Of a stretch of DNA of 58,730 bases, positions 18,505-28,800 are shown piece after piece; the stretch's first letter is position 1, and every line of letters starts with the position of its first letter. Origin of the DNA: an uncultured Phycisphaerales bacterium (GTDB lineage Bacteria; Planctomycetota; Phycisphaerae; Sedimentisphaerales; Anaerobacaceae); NCBI GenBank assembly GCA_937927975.1, contig CALEZT010000021.1:1-58730 (forward strand). The letters are read 5' to 3'. The notes under the pieces are model-generated. The model did no database searches. It worked only from the letters and a program-made list of their open reading frames with translations, and was not told the DNA's origin. Position numbers and translations under genes: made by a program.

Positions 18505-19896
18505 TCAATACTCCCGATCCTTGACGATGCCCGGCTGCGGGACGGGGTATCGACCGTTGGCGTCCGGCTGCAGCGGCGCGGGCGAATTCCACGTCAGCTT
18601 GTCCAGACCCGGCGCCATCTCGTGCGGACAGTTGAGCATGGCTTCATAGGTGATCTCCTGACCTGTGTGCGCCGCCATACGGCCCATGCTCGTCACGAGA
18701 CTGCACTCGACGCCGTACTTGACCTCGTTGTACGGCTTGTCGGCGCGGATCGCGTCGACGAGATCGTTCCACTCGTTCTGATACGGGTCCTGCTGGTCGC
18801 GCGGGATCCTCGACTGCCAGACCATGGTCTCGCGCGTCGGGTCCTGCCCCTTGTGAATGCTCGAGGGCGCGCCGCAGTCGCCGCTGCGGGAGGCCACCGC
18901 CATGCCCTTGCTGCCGTGCAGGTAGCTCGAATAGATGTCGTTGCAGCCATTCATGCAGCGACCGTCGAAGTAGAACTTGCTGCCGTCGGCGTAGGTGTAC
19001 TCGACGGAGTAGATGTCGAAGTTCTGGTCCACGTAGGTGATGCCTTCGGGACTCTGGCGATAGTGCCGTCCGCCCAGGCCCTGAGCCTTGACCGGCCAGG
19101 AACCCTTGATCCAGCCCAGGTGGTCGATGATGTGGATGTAGAAGTCGCTGTAGTTGCCGCCACTGGCCCAGATGAAGCTGTGGAACCGCTGGATCTGGTA
19201 TCGCAGGTCGCTGACGTCGGCGGGCTTGGGCAGGGAATTGAAGAACCCCGCCGGACCGTGCATGCGGTAACCGCGCTGCAGGATGACATCGCCGATCTCT
19301 CCGTCCTGGACGCGTTTGACGAGTTCCTCCAGGGCCCGGCTGTGCCGGGACATCAGGCCGACGCCGACCTTGAGGTTCTTGGCCGAGGCCTGTTCGCCCA
19401 GTTCGAACATCCGCTTGCTGGTGGGACCATCCACCGTGACGGGTTTCTCCATGAACACGTGGAGACCCTTCTGGATCGCGTAACCGAAATGGACCCAGCG
19501 GAAGGCCGGAGGCGTCGCGAGGATCACGATGTCGCCGGGCTTGAGGCAATCCATCGCTTTGCGGTAGCCGTCGAAGCCGAGGAACTTGCGGTCTTCGGGC
19601 ACGTCCACCTTGTCTCCGAACTGTCCTTTGAGGTTCGCATAACTGTCCTTGAGACGGTTCTCGAAGGCGTCGGCCATGGCGACCACCTTGACCGGGCCCT
19701 GCTTGACGTTCAGGGCGTTCGCCGCCGCGCCGGTTCCGCGCCCGCCGCAGCCGACGAGGGCCACCTGGAGGGTGTTGTTCTCGCCGGCGTACGCGCGGGT
19801 ACCTAGTCCCATCGCCAGCGACGATACCGCCGCGAGTTTCCCCGTGTCTTTCAGGAATTCGCGACGCGACGTGCCCTTGCCGATGATTTCACTCAT
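18505..19896 (-). CDS. Tat-exported Gfo/Idh/MocA family oxidoreductase
   Basis: The protein starts with a Tat signal (SRREFLKDTGK), followed by a Rossmann fold with VGCGGRGTG for NAD(P) binding and the catalytic EKPV signature in VFMEKPVTVDG. AGGAG lies 6 nt before the ATG at 19896, which decides this start over the longer frame. Family members oxidise or reduce sugars and cyclitols. In planctomycetes many carry Tat signals, and a pre-bound cofactor is assumed. It is upstream of the sulfatase gene in the same orientation, which suggests joint use on a sulfated glycan. Confidence 0.87.
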   Translation of the reverse strand: MSEIIGKGTSRREFLKDTGKLAAVSSLAMGLGTRAYAGENNTLQVALVGCGGRGTGAAANALNVKQGPVKVVAMADAFENRLKDSYANLKGQFGDKVDVPEDRKFLGFDGYRKAMDCLKPGDIVILATPPAFRWVHFGYAIQKGLHVFMEKPVTVDGPTSKRMFELGEQASAKNLKVGVGLMSRHSRALEELVKRVQDGEIGDVILQRGYRMHGPAGFFNSLPKPADVSDLRYQIQRFHSFIWASGGNYSDFYIHIIDHLGWIKGSWPVKAQGLGGRHYRQSPEGITYVDQNFDIYSVEYTYADGSKFYFDGRCMNGCNDIYSSYLHGSKGMAVASRSGDCGAPSSIHKGQDPTRETMVWQSRIPRDQQDPYQNEWNDLVDAIRADKPYNEVKYGVECSLVTSMGRMAAHTGQEITYEAMLNCPHEMAPGLDKLTWNSPAPLQPDANGRYPVPQPGIVKDREY

Positions 19897-20213
19897 AGTG
19901 ATCTCCTGCACCGTTTGGATTTGCCTTGGCCGATAGCTGTCTGTCCGCGATCCTGGCCATCGGATCGCGACGGAATATCTTCTGACCGCTCATGACGGGC
20001 CATTATCCGCGATCCGGCGGATCGGGACAAGTCTTTTTCGCCCGAGACAGGAGTCGTCTGGCGACTAGGCTGGGGAAGAGATTTCGCCCACATCCTGTCA
20101 TGCTGGTCGCAGCGAGGCATCTGGTCCACGGACGCCGTTGACGCACCGCTCCTTCTGAGGCCGGATTCTCCGCTCCCCTCACGATGCCAGAACAAGCCGC
20201 CCCCTGGAGCACC
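19897..20213. other. intergenic region without recognised features
   Basis: About 317 nt between the Gfo/Idh gene and the AlgJ-like gene. I see no coding frame, RNA gene or clear promoter. Confidence 0.4.
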
Positions 20214-21329
20214 TCACGGCAGAGGAACCACCTGCCAGCCCTCGGTGCCGAAGCGAATGTCGCGCTCGACGAATTCCCAGACGACCACCTTTTTGCCCTT
20301 CAGCAGCGAGGGTTTTCGAGCGAGTTGCTGGCGGACGAGAGTCGAGGCCCCGCCGTCGCTGATGACGCTGGTAAGACCGAAGCCAAGCTCGCGCGCCAGA
20401 TGGGCGACGAATCCTCCGCTGGTGGGCTCGTCCCGCTCGTAGATCCGCAGGAAGCTGTCGCCCAGCACCAGGACAGGCGAGTTCGGATCGTCGGCATAGG
20501 GCTTGCCCGTCCCCGAATCGATCACCTGCACGCAGTCCATCCTCTGCGGCTCAAAGAGCCTCTCCACCTGCGGCACGCGCATCATCTTGAGCACGTCGCC
20601 GTACCGCTCGACAGGGACGGGCTTCGTCTCGTAGCGGATGGCCCCCTTCTGAACCCAGCCCGCATCGAGAAGCTTGTAGGCCGCCGCCTCGGCCGCCAGT
20701 CTCATGCCCTCCGGCGACCAATGGCTGTCCTGGGCGAGGTAGCACGGTGGACTTCCCGCCTTCTCGACAGCCTGATCGTAGAGTTCGAAGAGATCGAGCA
20801 CCTCCACCCCGGCGGCCTTCAGTTCCGCCAGCACGCCACGCGTGCCGGCATTGACGGACTCGACGCGAGCGGCCCGGACCGCCAGCATCTCAGGATAGAC
20901 GCTGGCCTTGTTCGGCGCAGGCATCACCAGCAGCTTGATGCCGCGGTTCGCCAGGTCGTCGCGGAAAGCCAGCACGGCCGCGACGACTTCCTGGGTCCGC
21001 GGCGCGGGCTCGATGAGGTACTGGACCGCAGGTCTGTAGAAGAACCAGCCGTCGCGGCCCAACAGCGCCTTGTCCCCTGTGTCTCGAAGAAGAACGAATC
21101 GGGCGGTCTGCATCCAGGGACGAACCCCCTGCGCCAGCGTGCATCCGTTCTCCAAGCTGTTCTCGAAACGCCGGAGGTTTGCTCGCGTGGGCTTCTGGCG
21201 GAACAGATCGAGAATCTGCGGCGAATCGCCCTTGCGCAGGTCGCAGACCACCTGGCTGGGACCAACGACGCCCACCATCAGGAGGAAGGCCGCGATCAGG
21301 AGAATCCGTTGCATGCGATTTGCCGACAC
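20214..21329 (-). CDS. AlgJ/AlgX-like O-acetyltransferase (SGNH-type)
   Basis: The N-terminal hydrophobic segment acts as signal or anchor. GRDGWFFYR, then AQDSHW near residue 200 and LGDSF near residue 290, are the motifs of the AlgX/AlgJ family, with the catalytic Asp-His and Ser of an SGNH-type fold. Family members transfer acetyl groups to exopolysaccharide in the periplasm after an MBOAT protein moves the acetyl across the membrane. The GTG at 21329 has AGGAG 7 nt upstream; the ATG at 21314 is the alternative. The MBOAT gene ends 10 nt before it, and the pair is the usual AlgI-AlgJ arrangement. Confidence 0.85.
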   Translation of the reverse strand: MSANRMQRILLIAAFLLMVGVVGPSQVVCDLRKGDSPQILDLFRQKPTRANLRRFENSLENGCTLAQGVRPWMQTARFVLLRDTGDKALLGRDGWFFYRPAVQYLIEPAPRTQEVVAAVLAFRDDLANRGIKLLVMPAPNKASVYPEMLAVRAARVESVNAGTRGVLAELKAAGVEVLDLFELYDQAVEKAGSPPCYLAQDSHWSPEGMRLAAEAAAYKLLDAGWVQKGAIRYETKPVPVERYGDVLKMMRVPQVERLFEPQRMDCVQVIDSGTGKPYADDPNSPVLVLGDSFLRIYERDEPTSGGFVAHLARELGFGLTSVISDGGASTLVRQQLARKPSLLKGKKVVVWEFVERDIRFGTEGWQVVPLP

Positions 21330-21339
21330 CGAGACACTC

Positions 21340-22776
21340 CTAGAACTGAAAGTACAGGAACGAACGGAACGACTGGGCGAACATCGTCATCAGCGACAGG
21401 GCAAACAAAACGATCAGCGTCAGGACCTTGAGCCAACTGAGTCGCCGGACCCAGTCGAAGCCCTGCACAGGCTGGAATACCAGAACCGTACACAGGGCCA
21501 TGAGGAACAGACCGCCTCGCGTGTAGATCACCGCACTCAAGAGGGACGAACCGCCCTGGGCACGCTGAGGCCAGGACATGATCGACAACAGCCGCCAGGC
21601 ATCGGAGAGGTCGGCGGCCCGGAAGATCACCCAGCCGATCACGACCAGGAAGAACGCGTTGCACCGACCCAAGAGTCCCGTGGGCGCACCGGCCCCCATG
21701 TTCTTCTGAAAACGCTCGGCAATCAGCCAGAACCCGTGCCACGCCCCCCAGACGATGAACGTCCAGCCGGCGCCGTGCCACAGGCCGCACAACAGGAAGA
21801 CGATCAGCAGGTTCAGATACGTCCGTCTGCTCCCGGTCCGGCTGCCGCCCAGCGGGATGTACAGATAGTCGCGCAGCCAGCTCGACAGCGAGATGTGCCA
21901 CCGCCGCCAGAAGTCGCTGAAGCTCTCGGCCCGGTATGGAGCGGCGAAGTTGCGTGGACATTCGAACCCGAACATCAGGCCGATGCCGATGGCCATCTCC
22001 GAATAGGCGGAGAAGTCGAAGTACAACTGAAACGAGTAGGCCAGGGCCCCGTACCAGGCGTCGATCGTCCCAGGCGCTGCCGCGGCGAACACCGCGTCCG
22101 CGATTTGTCCCACCGCGTTGGCCAAGAGGACCTTTTTCGCGAATCCCAGCATGAACAGGGCCGCGCCTCGCGAGAACTGATCGAGCGTCTGCGAACGGGC
22201 CGTAAGCTGCTCGGCGAACGTCGGCGCCAGATCCGACTTGGAATCGATCGTCCCGAATCGCTGGATCGGGCCCGACAGAAGCTGGGGAAAGAACGAGACG
22301 TAGCAGGCGAAATCCAGTAGCGATCGGGCGGGCGGCGACTGCCCTCGATGGACGTCCACGACGTAGCCGATCACTCTGAACGTGTAGAACGAGATGCCCA
22401 CCGGCAAAGCGACCCGAAGCACAGGCAGAGCATCGCGGCCGACGAGCAGAAGGACGCTGTTGAGGGTCTCCTGGACGAATCCCGCGTACTTGAAGAACGC
22501 CAGCGCCCCCAGATCCGCCGCGATTGCAAGAGCCGTCCACAGGATGCGCGTCCGCTTCGCCTCGGCCGCCGCGACCGCGAGGGACAACCCATAGTTGACC
22601 ACAGTCACCGCCAGCAGCAGCCCCGCGAACCAGGGACTCGCCCAGGCATAGAACACGTAGCCGGCGGCGAGCAGAATCGCGTTGCGGACCTTAGGCCAGC
22701 GCTGCGGAATCGTGTGATAGAGCAGTAGAGCCGCCGGCAGAAAGTAGAACAGGAAGATGTGGGATGTGAACGCCAT
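21340..22776 (-). CDS. MBOAT O-acyltransferase (AlgI family)
   Basis: This 478-aa polytopic membrane protein has the MBOAT core: SFYTFRVIGYVVDVHRG, SFFPQLLSGPIQR, YFDFSAYSEMAIG, and the catalytic-His region LCGLWHGAGWTF. It should carry acetyl groups across the cytoplasmic membrane for polysaccharide O-acetylation, working with the AlgJ/AlgX-like protein encoded next. GAGAAG precedes the ATG, which lies 3 nt after the stop of the lipoprotein gene, so coupling is likely. Confidence 0.9.
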   Translation of the reverse strand: MAFTSHIFLFYFLPAALLLYHTIPQRWPKVRNAILLAAGYVFYAWASPWFAGLLLAVTVVNYGLSLAVAAAEAKRTRILWTALAIAADLGALAFFKYAGFVQETLNSVLLLVGRDALPVLRVALPVGISFYTFRVIGYVVDVHRGQSPPARSLLDFACYVSFFPQLLSGPIQRFGTIDSKSDLAPTFAEQLTARSQTLDQFSRGAALFMLGFAKKVLLANAVGQIADAVFAAAAPGTIDAWYGALAYSFQLYFDFSAYSEMAIGIGLMFGFECPRNFAAPYRAESFSDFWRRWHISLSSWLRDYLYIPLGGSRTGSRRTYLNLLIVFLLCGLWHGAGWTFIVWGAWHGFWLIAERFQKNMGAGAPTGLLGRCNAFFLVVIGWVIFRAADLSDAWRLLSIMSWPQRAQGGSSLLSAVIYTRGGLFLMALCTVLVFQPVQGFDWVRRLSWLKVLTLIVLFALSLMTMFAQSFRSFLYFQF

Positions 22777-22779
22777 CGG

Positions 22780-23244
22780 TCACTTCTCGCCCCTGTCGGT
22801 CCAGATCGCCCAGTAGACCGGGTCGTTTACCTCGCCGAAGTACTTGTTGATGATGCCGCCCATGTAGTGGTCGTCGATCGGGACTTCCATCGCCATGCGG
22901 TGGACATCGCCCACGCGGAACTGCTTGACATTGCCGCCGATCTCCTGGACGCGGGCGTCGGCCACGCTGCCGCGAGGCTCGGCGGGGTTGTAGTGCCCGA
23001 CGTAGATCACGTCCTTGTCCACCGTGCCGCGATGGACCTGCAGGACCTTGTACTTCATCACGTGGGCGTAGTCGTACATCGGGTCGTCGATCAGGTCGCC
23101 ACGAATCTCCGCCAGTTGCGCGGTGACCTCGATGCTGCCGCGGGTCGTGACATTCGGGTCCACCGCCGCCGGCTGCGACTTCGGGGCGCAGGAGGCCCCC
23201 AGGCACGCCAGCGACAACATCACCACGATCGAGACTGCTTTCAC
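22780..23244 (-). CDS. small lipoprotein of unknown function
   Basis: The 154-aa product has a lipoprotein signal with lipobox LGASC. The rest is a small beta-rich domain with VLQVHRGTVDKDVIYVGHYNP. I do not recognise the family. The GTG start overlaps the stop of the PD40 gene (GTGA) and AGGAG lies 8 nt upstream. Its position directly before the MBOAT and AlgJ/AlgX genes suggests a part in the same envelope-polysaccharide process. Confidence 0.7.
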   Translation of the reverse strand: MKAVSIVVMLSLACLGASCAPKSQPAAVDPNVTTRGSIEVTAQLAEIRGDLIDDPMYDYAHVMKYKVLQVHRGTVDKDVIYVGHYNPAEPRGSVADARVQEIGGNVKQFRVGDVHRMAMEVPIDDHYMGGIINKYFGEVNDPVYWAIWTDRGEK

Positions 23245-24260
23245 TTGCGAACTCCTATCTCAGCATAGGTCCAACAGGGCTCCCAGCCCTCCACAAGCTG
23301 GAGCACCACGGCTTCCCTGGCCTCCGGATGCACTTTCCGAAGAGCCTCGCTTGGCCCGGCGACCGCGGGGGCGTTGGCCATCCGCATCACGCAGATCGGC
23401 GCCCCGGATTTCTCCGAACCGCCGCCATCGTCGGCGCATCGCGTGAACAGCACGTACTTGCCGTCGGGCGAGAGGGCCCCACCGTAGATGTGATAGCCAT
23501 CCTCACCAAAGATCATTCGGGCTTCTTTGCCGTCGCCGTCGCTCATCCAGAGCTGCGTGAAACCGTAGCCGTTCTGGCCTGCGGGCCGTGACGGATAGAT
23601 GATGTGCAGAGAGTCGGGGAACCAGTCGGGCGTGCAACTCTGGAACTCCTGTACGATGTTCAGATCGCCCGTCTGGGCGTTCATCCGCACGACCGTCCAC
23701 ATGATGCGTGCGTTGGCCACGCCGCAGAACCACCGCCCGTCCGGCGACCAGAAAAGCTGCTGGTAGATGCCTTTGCGAGGCAGTTCCCGCACGATCTTCT
23801 TCGTTTCAAGGTCCACGATCTGGATGCCCTTCTGCGTCAGGCAGGCGATCTGCTTGCCGTCGGGCGACCAGGACGCCCAGGGGAACTCGCGGTCGCCGCC
23901 GACCTGAACGGCATTCGAGCCATCCGGATCGGAAATCATCAGGTTCCCCTGAAAACCCCAGAGATCGTGATTGATGACGGTTCCCCTGGCGAATCGACGG
24001 TACAGCAGCCGCTTGCCGTCCGGGGAGAATCGTGGGCCGCCTTCTTCGAAGTCCGGGGTGTTCGTGATGTTGCGCCGCTCGGAGCCGTCGGGCCGCATGA
24101 GGAAAAGGTCCCACGTCCCGTTCTCCGCTCGGGCCGCGAACGCGATCCACCCTGTGCCGCCCACCTCCTTGGCAAGCTGGGCCACTCGATCCTCCGAGCT
24201 GCCCGCCGCGACAGAAGCCAACACCGCACAGACAACGGAAGACAAAAGTCCCATTCTCAT
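23241..24260 (-). CDS. exported TolB-like PD40 beta-propeller protein
   Basis: After a signal peptide the protein shows at least five PD40/WD40-like repeats with the core SPDGK: RFSPDGKRLLY, SWSPDGKQIAC, FWSPDGRWFCG, DWFPDSLHIIY and ALSPDGKYVLF. This is the propeller of TolB, without the TolB N-terminal domain. The ATG at 24260 has AGGAG 7 nt upstream; a GTG at 24275 would include the ribosome binding site and is rejected. It lies 11 nt after the Gfo/Idh gene and overlaps the lipoprotein gene. It is probably a periplasmic binding or scaffold protein. Confidence 0.82.
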   Translation of the reverse strand: MRMGLLSSVVCAVLASVAAGSSEDRVAQLAKEVGGTGWIAFAARAENGTWDLFLMRPDGSERRNITNTPDFEEGGPRFSPDGKRLLYRRFARGTVINHDLWGFQGNLMISDPDGSNAVQVGGDREFPWASWSPDGKQIACLTQKGIQIVDLETKKIVRELPRKGIYQQLFWSPDGRWFCGVANARIMWTVVRMNAQTGDLNIVQEFQSCTPDWFPDSLHIIYPSRPAGQNGYGFTQLWMSDGDGKEARMIFGEDGYHIYGGALSPDGKYVLFTRCADDGGGSEKSGAPICVMRMANAPAVAGPSEALRKVHPEAREAVVLQLVEGWEPCWTYAEIGVRK

Positions 24261-24271
24261 ACGGAGACTCC

Positions 24272-25564
24272 TCACGCCGGCCGGTTGAACTGGGAAATCT
24301 TGAGCAGTTCGCCCCCTCGCAGGGCGGACTCATGCGCGACGATCCCAGGCACCGTGTACGCCAGGGCCTCGTAGATATCGACCGTCGGCCGGCGACTGTG
24401 CGTCAGCGCGTCGATGAATTCGTGCGTCAGGAAGGTGTGCGAGCCGTGGTGCCCACTGTTGTGACGCAGGGGCTCAGGCAGCATCTCGGTCTTCCACCAT
24501 TGCGGCTGCTCGTACCTCTCCATCTCGGGCAAATCGCGAACGAAGCCCGCATCGTCCTTCTCCTTTCGCCCCTCGGCCGAGCGGACGATCACCGGCGGCA
24601 GCCCGTTTGGCTCGTCGCAGTAGAAGCTCATCCGGTCGCCGATCCATTGGGCCCGCTCGGTCCCGCGATGGGCCCCCTTCCACCACACGTTGCAGCGGAA
24701 GGCGTGGCCGCGGTCGGTCTTGAACATGGCCGATTCGTTCCAGAACGGATTCTTATAGACGTTGTACTTGCAGATCGGGTCGTCGTCGCCCCAGCCGTGA
24801 CAGGCGACTTCGGTCAGCCGCTCGCCGGTGACGCCGGTGAGGAAGGCGGTGCAATGGGTCGGATAGTGCATGGGAGCCAGGCCGTGACGCCAGGTGCGTT
24901 TGCCGTTCTCGAAATACAGCACCTCCAGTCCGGCGTGCTGGTACTCGGCCTCGCAGTAGAAGATCTGGCCGAACTTGCCCTGCTGGTGGAACTGGCGGAC
25001 GGAGATCGTGGGCTGCTGGTAGTAGCTGGTCTCGGCCATCATGTAGGTCAGGCCGGACGTCTTGACCGCGTCGAGCAACTGCTCGGCCTCCTCGACGCCG
25101 CCGCCCAGCGACGCCGGCACTGCGGAGATCGCATGCTTGCCGTGCTTCATCACTTCCGCGACGTGCTTGACGTGGTTGGGCCCCTCAGTGAAGACCGCCA
25201 CCGCGTCGATGTTGCGATCCAGCACCAGCTCTTCGAGCGAATTGTACGACTTGGCGCATTTGTAGACCTTCATCAGCCGGTCCCGGCGTTCGGGCCTCAG
25301 GTCGCTGACCGCCTCGACGACGCAGTCGGGGTGTTCGTGCCACTGGAAATCCGTGCCGAACCCGCCGCCGACGACGCCGATGCGGACCTTCTTCGGCGCC
25401 GCGTTGACCGCCAGCGTCGAGTACAGGGGCAGTGCCGCCCCGGCCATCGCGCTGTGCGCGAGGAACCGACGTCGGGAACAACCTCTGGATTCGACCATGC
25501 CGACTTCTCGCGAAGACAGAAGGCCGGAAGGGTCGTTGGACACGATGAGTTCTGAACCTGCCAT
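24272..25564 (-). CDS. Tat-exported Gfo/Idh/MocA-type protein lacking the EKP motif
   Basis: A long n-region precedes a Tat signal (SRRRFLAHSAMAG). The Rossmann motif reads VGGGFGTDF. At the position of the catalytic EKP the sequence reads SAVPASLGGG, so the usual Lys is missing; later family features such as AETSYYQQP are kept. It may be a binding protein or use another residue. AGGAG 7 nt before the ATG at 25564 decides the start; MVESRG at 25498 is a possible shorter form. It is the first gene of the five-gene operon ending with the AlgJ/AlgX-like gene. An extended inverted repeat sits just upstream of the ribosome binding site. Confidence 0.82.
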   Translation of the reverse strand: MAGSELIVSNDPSGLLSSREVGMVESRGCSRRRFLAHSAMAGAALPLYSTLAVNAAPKKVRIGVVGGGFGTDFQWHEHPDCVVEAVSDLRPERRDRLMKVYKCAKSYNSLEELVLDRNIDAVAVFTEGPNHVKHVAEVMKHGKHAISAVPASLGGGVEEAEQLLDAVKTSGLTYMMAETSYYQQPTISVRQFHQQGKFGQIFYCEAEYQHAGLEVLYFENGKRTWRHGLAPMHYPTHCTAFLTGVTGERLTEVACHGWGDDDPICKYNVYKNPFWNESAMFKTDRGHAFRCNVWWKGAHRGTERAQWIGDRMSFYCDEPNGLPPVIVRSAEGRKEKDDAGFVRDLPEMERYEQPQWWKTEMLPEPLRHNSGHHGSHTFLTHEFIDALTHSRRPTVDIYEALAYTVPGIVAHESALRGGELLKISQFNRPA

Positions 25565-25575
25565 AGCGAATCTCC

Positions 25576-25612
25576 TGTGATAGCGGCTTCTGAGAAGCCC
25601 ATACCTATCACA
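25576..25612 (-). promoter_or_regulatory. extended inverted repeat next to a ribosome binding site
   Basis: TGTGATAG and CTATCACA (25576-25583 and 25605-25612) are perfect 8-nt inverted arms around the near-palindrome GGCTTCTGAGAAGCC (25585-25599). It ends one to two bases from the AGGAG of the Gfo/Idh gene, so it may act as an operator or as an RNA hairpin limiting ribosome access. Confidence 0.55.
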
Positions 25613-25807
25613 TCCCGCGGGCAAACACAAGTCTCTTGGTGACAATCCGCTGAGAGCAGCCGGGGACGATTTCGCTTGGCAGAGACCTCCCGCTCCGTTA
25701 GCCTGTGTGGATACAGAGTGCCCGAACGGAGTCGGCTCACGGCGGTCGTGCCCGAATCGCCAGGCGGTCGATTCCCAGTGCGTCCCAGAATTCGAGGGGT
25801 TGCAGGT

Positions 25808-28800
25808 ATGGATTCACTCACTCGCTCTCCACTGGCTCGAACCGTATTGGTCCTGCTGTCGTCCACGGCGTTTTCCTCAACTCTCCCGGCCCAGATGATT
25901 CCTGGGCCTCTGGCGGTTCAGGTGCGTTCAGCCGGCGATGCCAAGCCTGTCCCCGGCGTCCTGGTCCATGTCGGAGGACGAATGGCGGTCTCCGATCCCG
26001 CGGGCAAAGTCGTCTTCGACGGGATGCCCGCCGGGACGTACGATCTGTGGTGCCGCCAGCCTGGACACCAGGAATTCCGCGAGACGATCGAACTGCAAAA
26101 TGGCGAGCGGGTCGAGCAGGTCGTGTCGCTCGTGCCTGAGGTGTTGTCGCCTCTGAGACTGCGGTTCATCGAGGAAACCAGCGAGGAGCCTGTCGGGGGC
26201 GCGAGAATCCGCCTGGTCCCGCGCGGGGTCGCCCCCGCCCTGCAAGGGCCGATGGTGTTCTCGGCAGACAGCGCCGGGAATGTCGCCACAATTGCGGTTC
26301 CCGAAGGCGTCTACCATCTGACTGTCGAGACGCCGGGGTACGCGCTGCTGTCGCAGGATATCGAGCACAAGGGCATAACCCAGCCCATGGAGTTCAAACT
26401 TCAGGCTGTGAGCCGGAACGTCTCCTGCACGGTTGTCGTAACCGACGACCGGGACCGGCCAATCTCCGGTGCCGACGTGGAGCTCTGGGAGGTCTACCCG
26501 TTGGCCCGAATCGCAGCCGGGAAGACCGCGGGCACAGGGACCGTTGTGTTCTCCGACCTCCGCGTCGGAACGGTCAATCCGACCGTCAAGGACAAGACCC
26601 TTGCCGCCACCTGCCGCAACGAGGCGGTCGTCCGCGTACAGGCGCAGGGGCATGCCATGACGCTCCAATCCGTCCGCCTGACCGAGACGAATCCCATACG
26701 CGTGACAACCGCCGCGATGAAGACCATTCCGGAGCGACAGCCCAATGAATCCAAGGCGGACGCCCAGTGGCTGCTCGCGGGGCAGACCGTCTCGCTCAAG
26801 ATCGACCGGCGCGACGATCAGGACTGGTTCGCCTTCGATCTGCGCGAGGCTTCGCGAGTCCACCTGTCCTTCAACAACGTCCCGCTGGCGCTGTTCGCGA
26901 CCGCCTTCGATTCCGCGGGCAAGTCCGTCGCCACTCTGGGCAAGTACGGCGGGCAGCCGGCCACCAGCGACTGGGACCTGCCGACCGGTCGCTACTGGGT
27001 TCAGGTGACCGCATGGGGGATGAACGCCTCCGACGCGGAAATCGTCATGGCCTTCACCACGGAAACCGCGGCCGATCCCCTGGAGTCCAACAACACCGCT
27101 CCCGAAGCCAAACCGATTCAAATCGGCCAGCACATGCGAGGGATCATCTTCCCTGTCGGCGACGCGGACCATTTCTCGCTGCGTCTGGACCGGGCGGGAA
27201 CGCTGCGGGTGGAGTCCGCCAACGCGCCGCGCATCGAACGCACGGTGACGGTCGTGGACGACAAGGGAAAGCCGTATCCCGTTCTGAACTGCTACTCCGG
27301 CGTCGGCGGCGCAGGAGAATGGCCATTGCCGTCGGGCGACTATCGCGTCGTCGTGACCAAGTGGGGCAACAACGGTTGCTCGCTCGATCCATACGATTTT
27401 CGCGTTCTGTTCATGGCCGACGACGGCGTGGATGACCCCGTCCAGCGGCCGGGCGGACGCCTGTCCGCCGTCCGCGAGTTGTCGCTCCACGGACACAACT
27501 ACGCCACCATCAATCCGACCGGCGACCGCGACCTCTACACCCTTTCCATCCCCTCCAAAGGGACCTTGCGCGTATTGCAGCAGGGGTCCATCGAGCTGAC
27601 GACCCGTGTCCTGGACAGTCGAGGCGAGATGCTCAGAACCGTCAACTCCTACGCGGGCAGCTCGAACCTCACCGGCCATCCCTTTTCCGCAGCCACCACC
27701 GCGTATCTCGAAGTGACCAAGTGGGGAAACAACGGATGGTCTCCATTTCCGTATGTATTGCGGACCTGGTTCGATCCCGCCGGGGAATTCGAGCGGCTCC
27801 AGGACAACGACAGCCCCAAGACCGCGACGCCGATCGACCTGGGAACCATGGTTCGGGACAACATCTGCCCGACGGGCGACCAGGACTGGTACCAGCTGGT
27901 GATCGACCAGCCCGGCATTCTCAACGTCTGGTTCGAGGCCAGGCCGCAGCTTACGGTCAGGCTCCACGACGCCGCAGGCAAGACCCTCGAAACTGTGAAC
28001 GCCTACCTCAACACGCAAAACCAGGTGAACTGGGATGTTGTGCCGGGCGTGTACGGTCTCCAGGTCACCGCCTGGGGCAATAACGTCGAGAGCGCATGGG
28101 ATTATGCCCTCAAGCCCACGCTGCACAGGGCCGTGCCGGGCGAGACCGCCGATCCCACGAAGAGCCCTGCGATAACACTGAAGATCGGAGAAGCCCGACC
28201 TTGCGGCATCGAGCTGATCGGAGATGTGGAACGCTTCCGCGTGAGCATACCATCCAAAGGCGAATACACCTACTTCATCGGCGGCCCGATCGAGACCTCG
28301 ACCACCGCCACGAACTCAAGGACCGCAGCCCCCTTCTTCCAACGCCTGGCGTATGCCTCGACCACGACGAGGCATGATTTCGTGGCCGACGGGCCCATGG
28401 AGTTGGATCTCGTCGTCACCGCATGGGGCAACAACAAACGCAACGCCCAGCCCAACTGGGTCATGGTTGGCCCCAAAGGATCGTCCCTTCGGTCCCCTGC
28501 CGTGAGCTGGACGGTGAACGCCTTCGAGCCCACGAAGGTCACATTCGCCCTCGCGGCCGTCCCCGGCGTGCCTTCCCTGCCGTCGGTGTCGCTGGACCTC
28601 AACGGGGACGGTCGTCCCGACGCGACGGTGACGTCGGGCCAGTCGCAAACGCTTGAGTTTCCGACGCAAGGTCTGTACCGAGCGGCCTCCTGGGGCACGG
28701 ACAATTCGATCTGGGCCCGTGGGGAGTTCTGGGTCCAGGCCACGGGTCAACCGGTTCGGGAGGGCATGCGGGTCCTGATCGCCACCCCGAGCGAGGGAGA

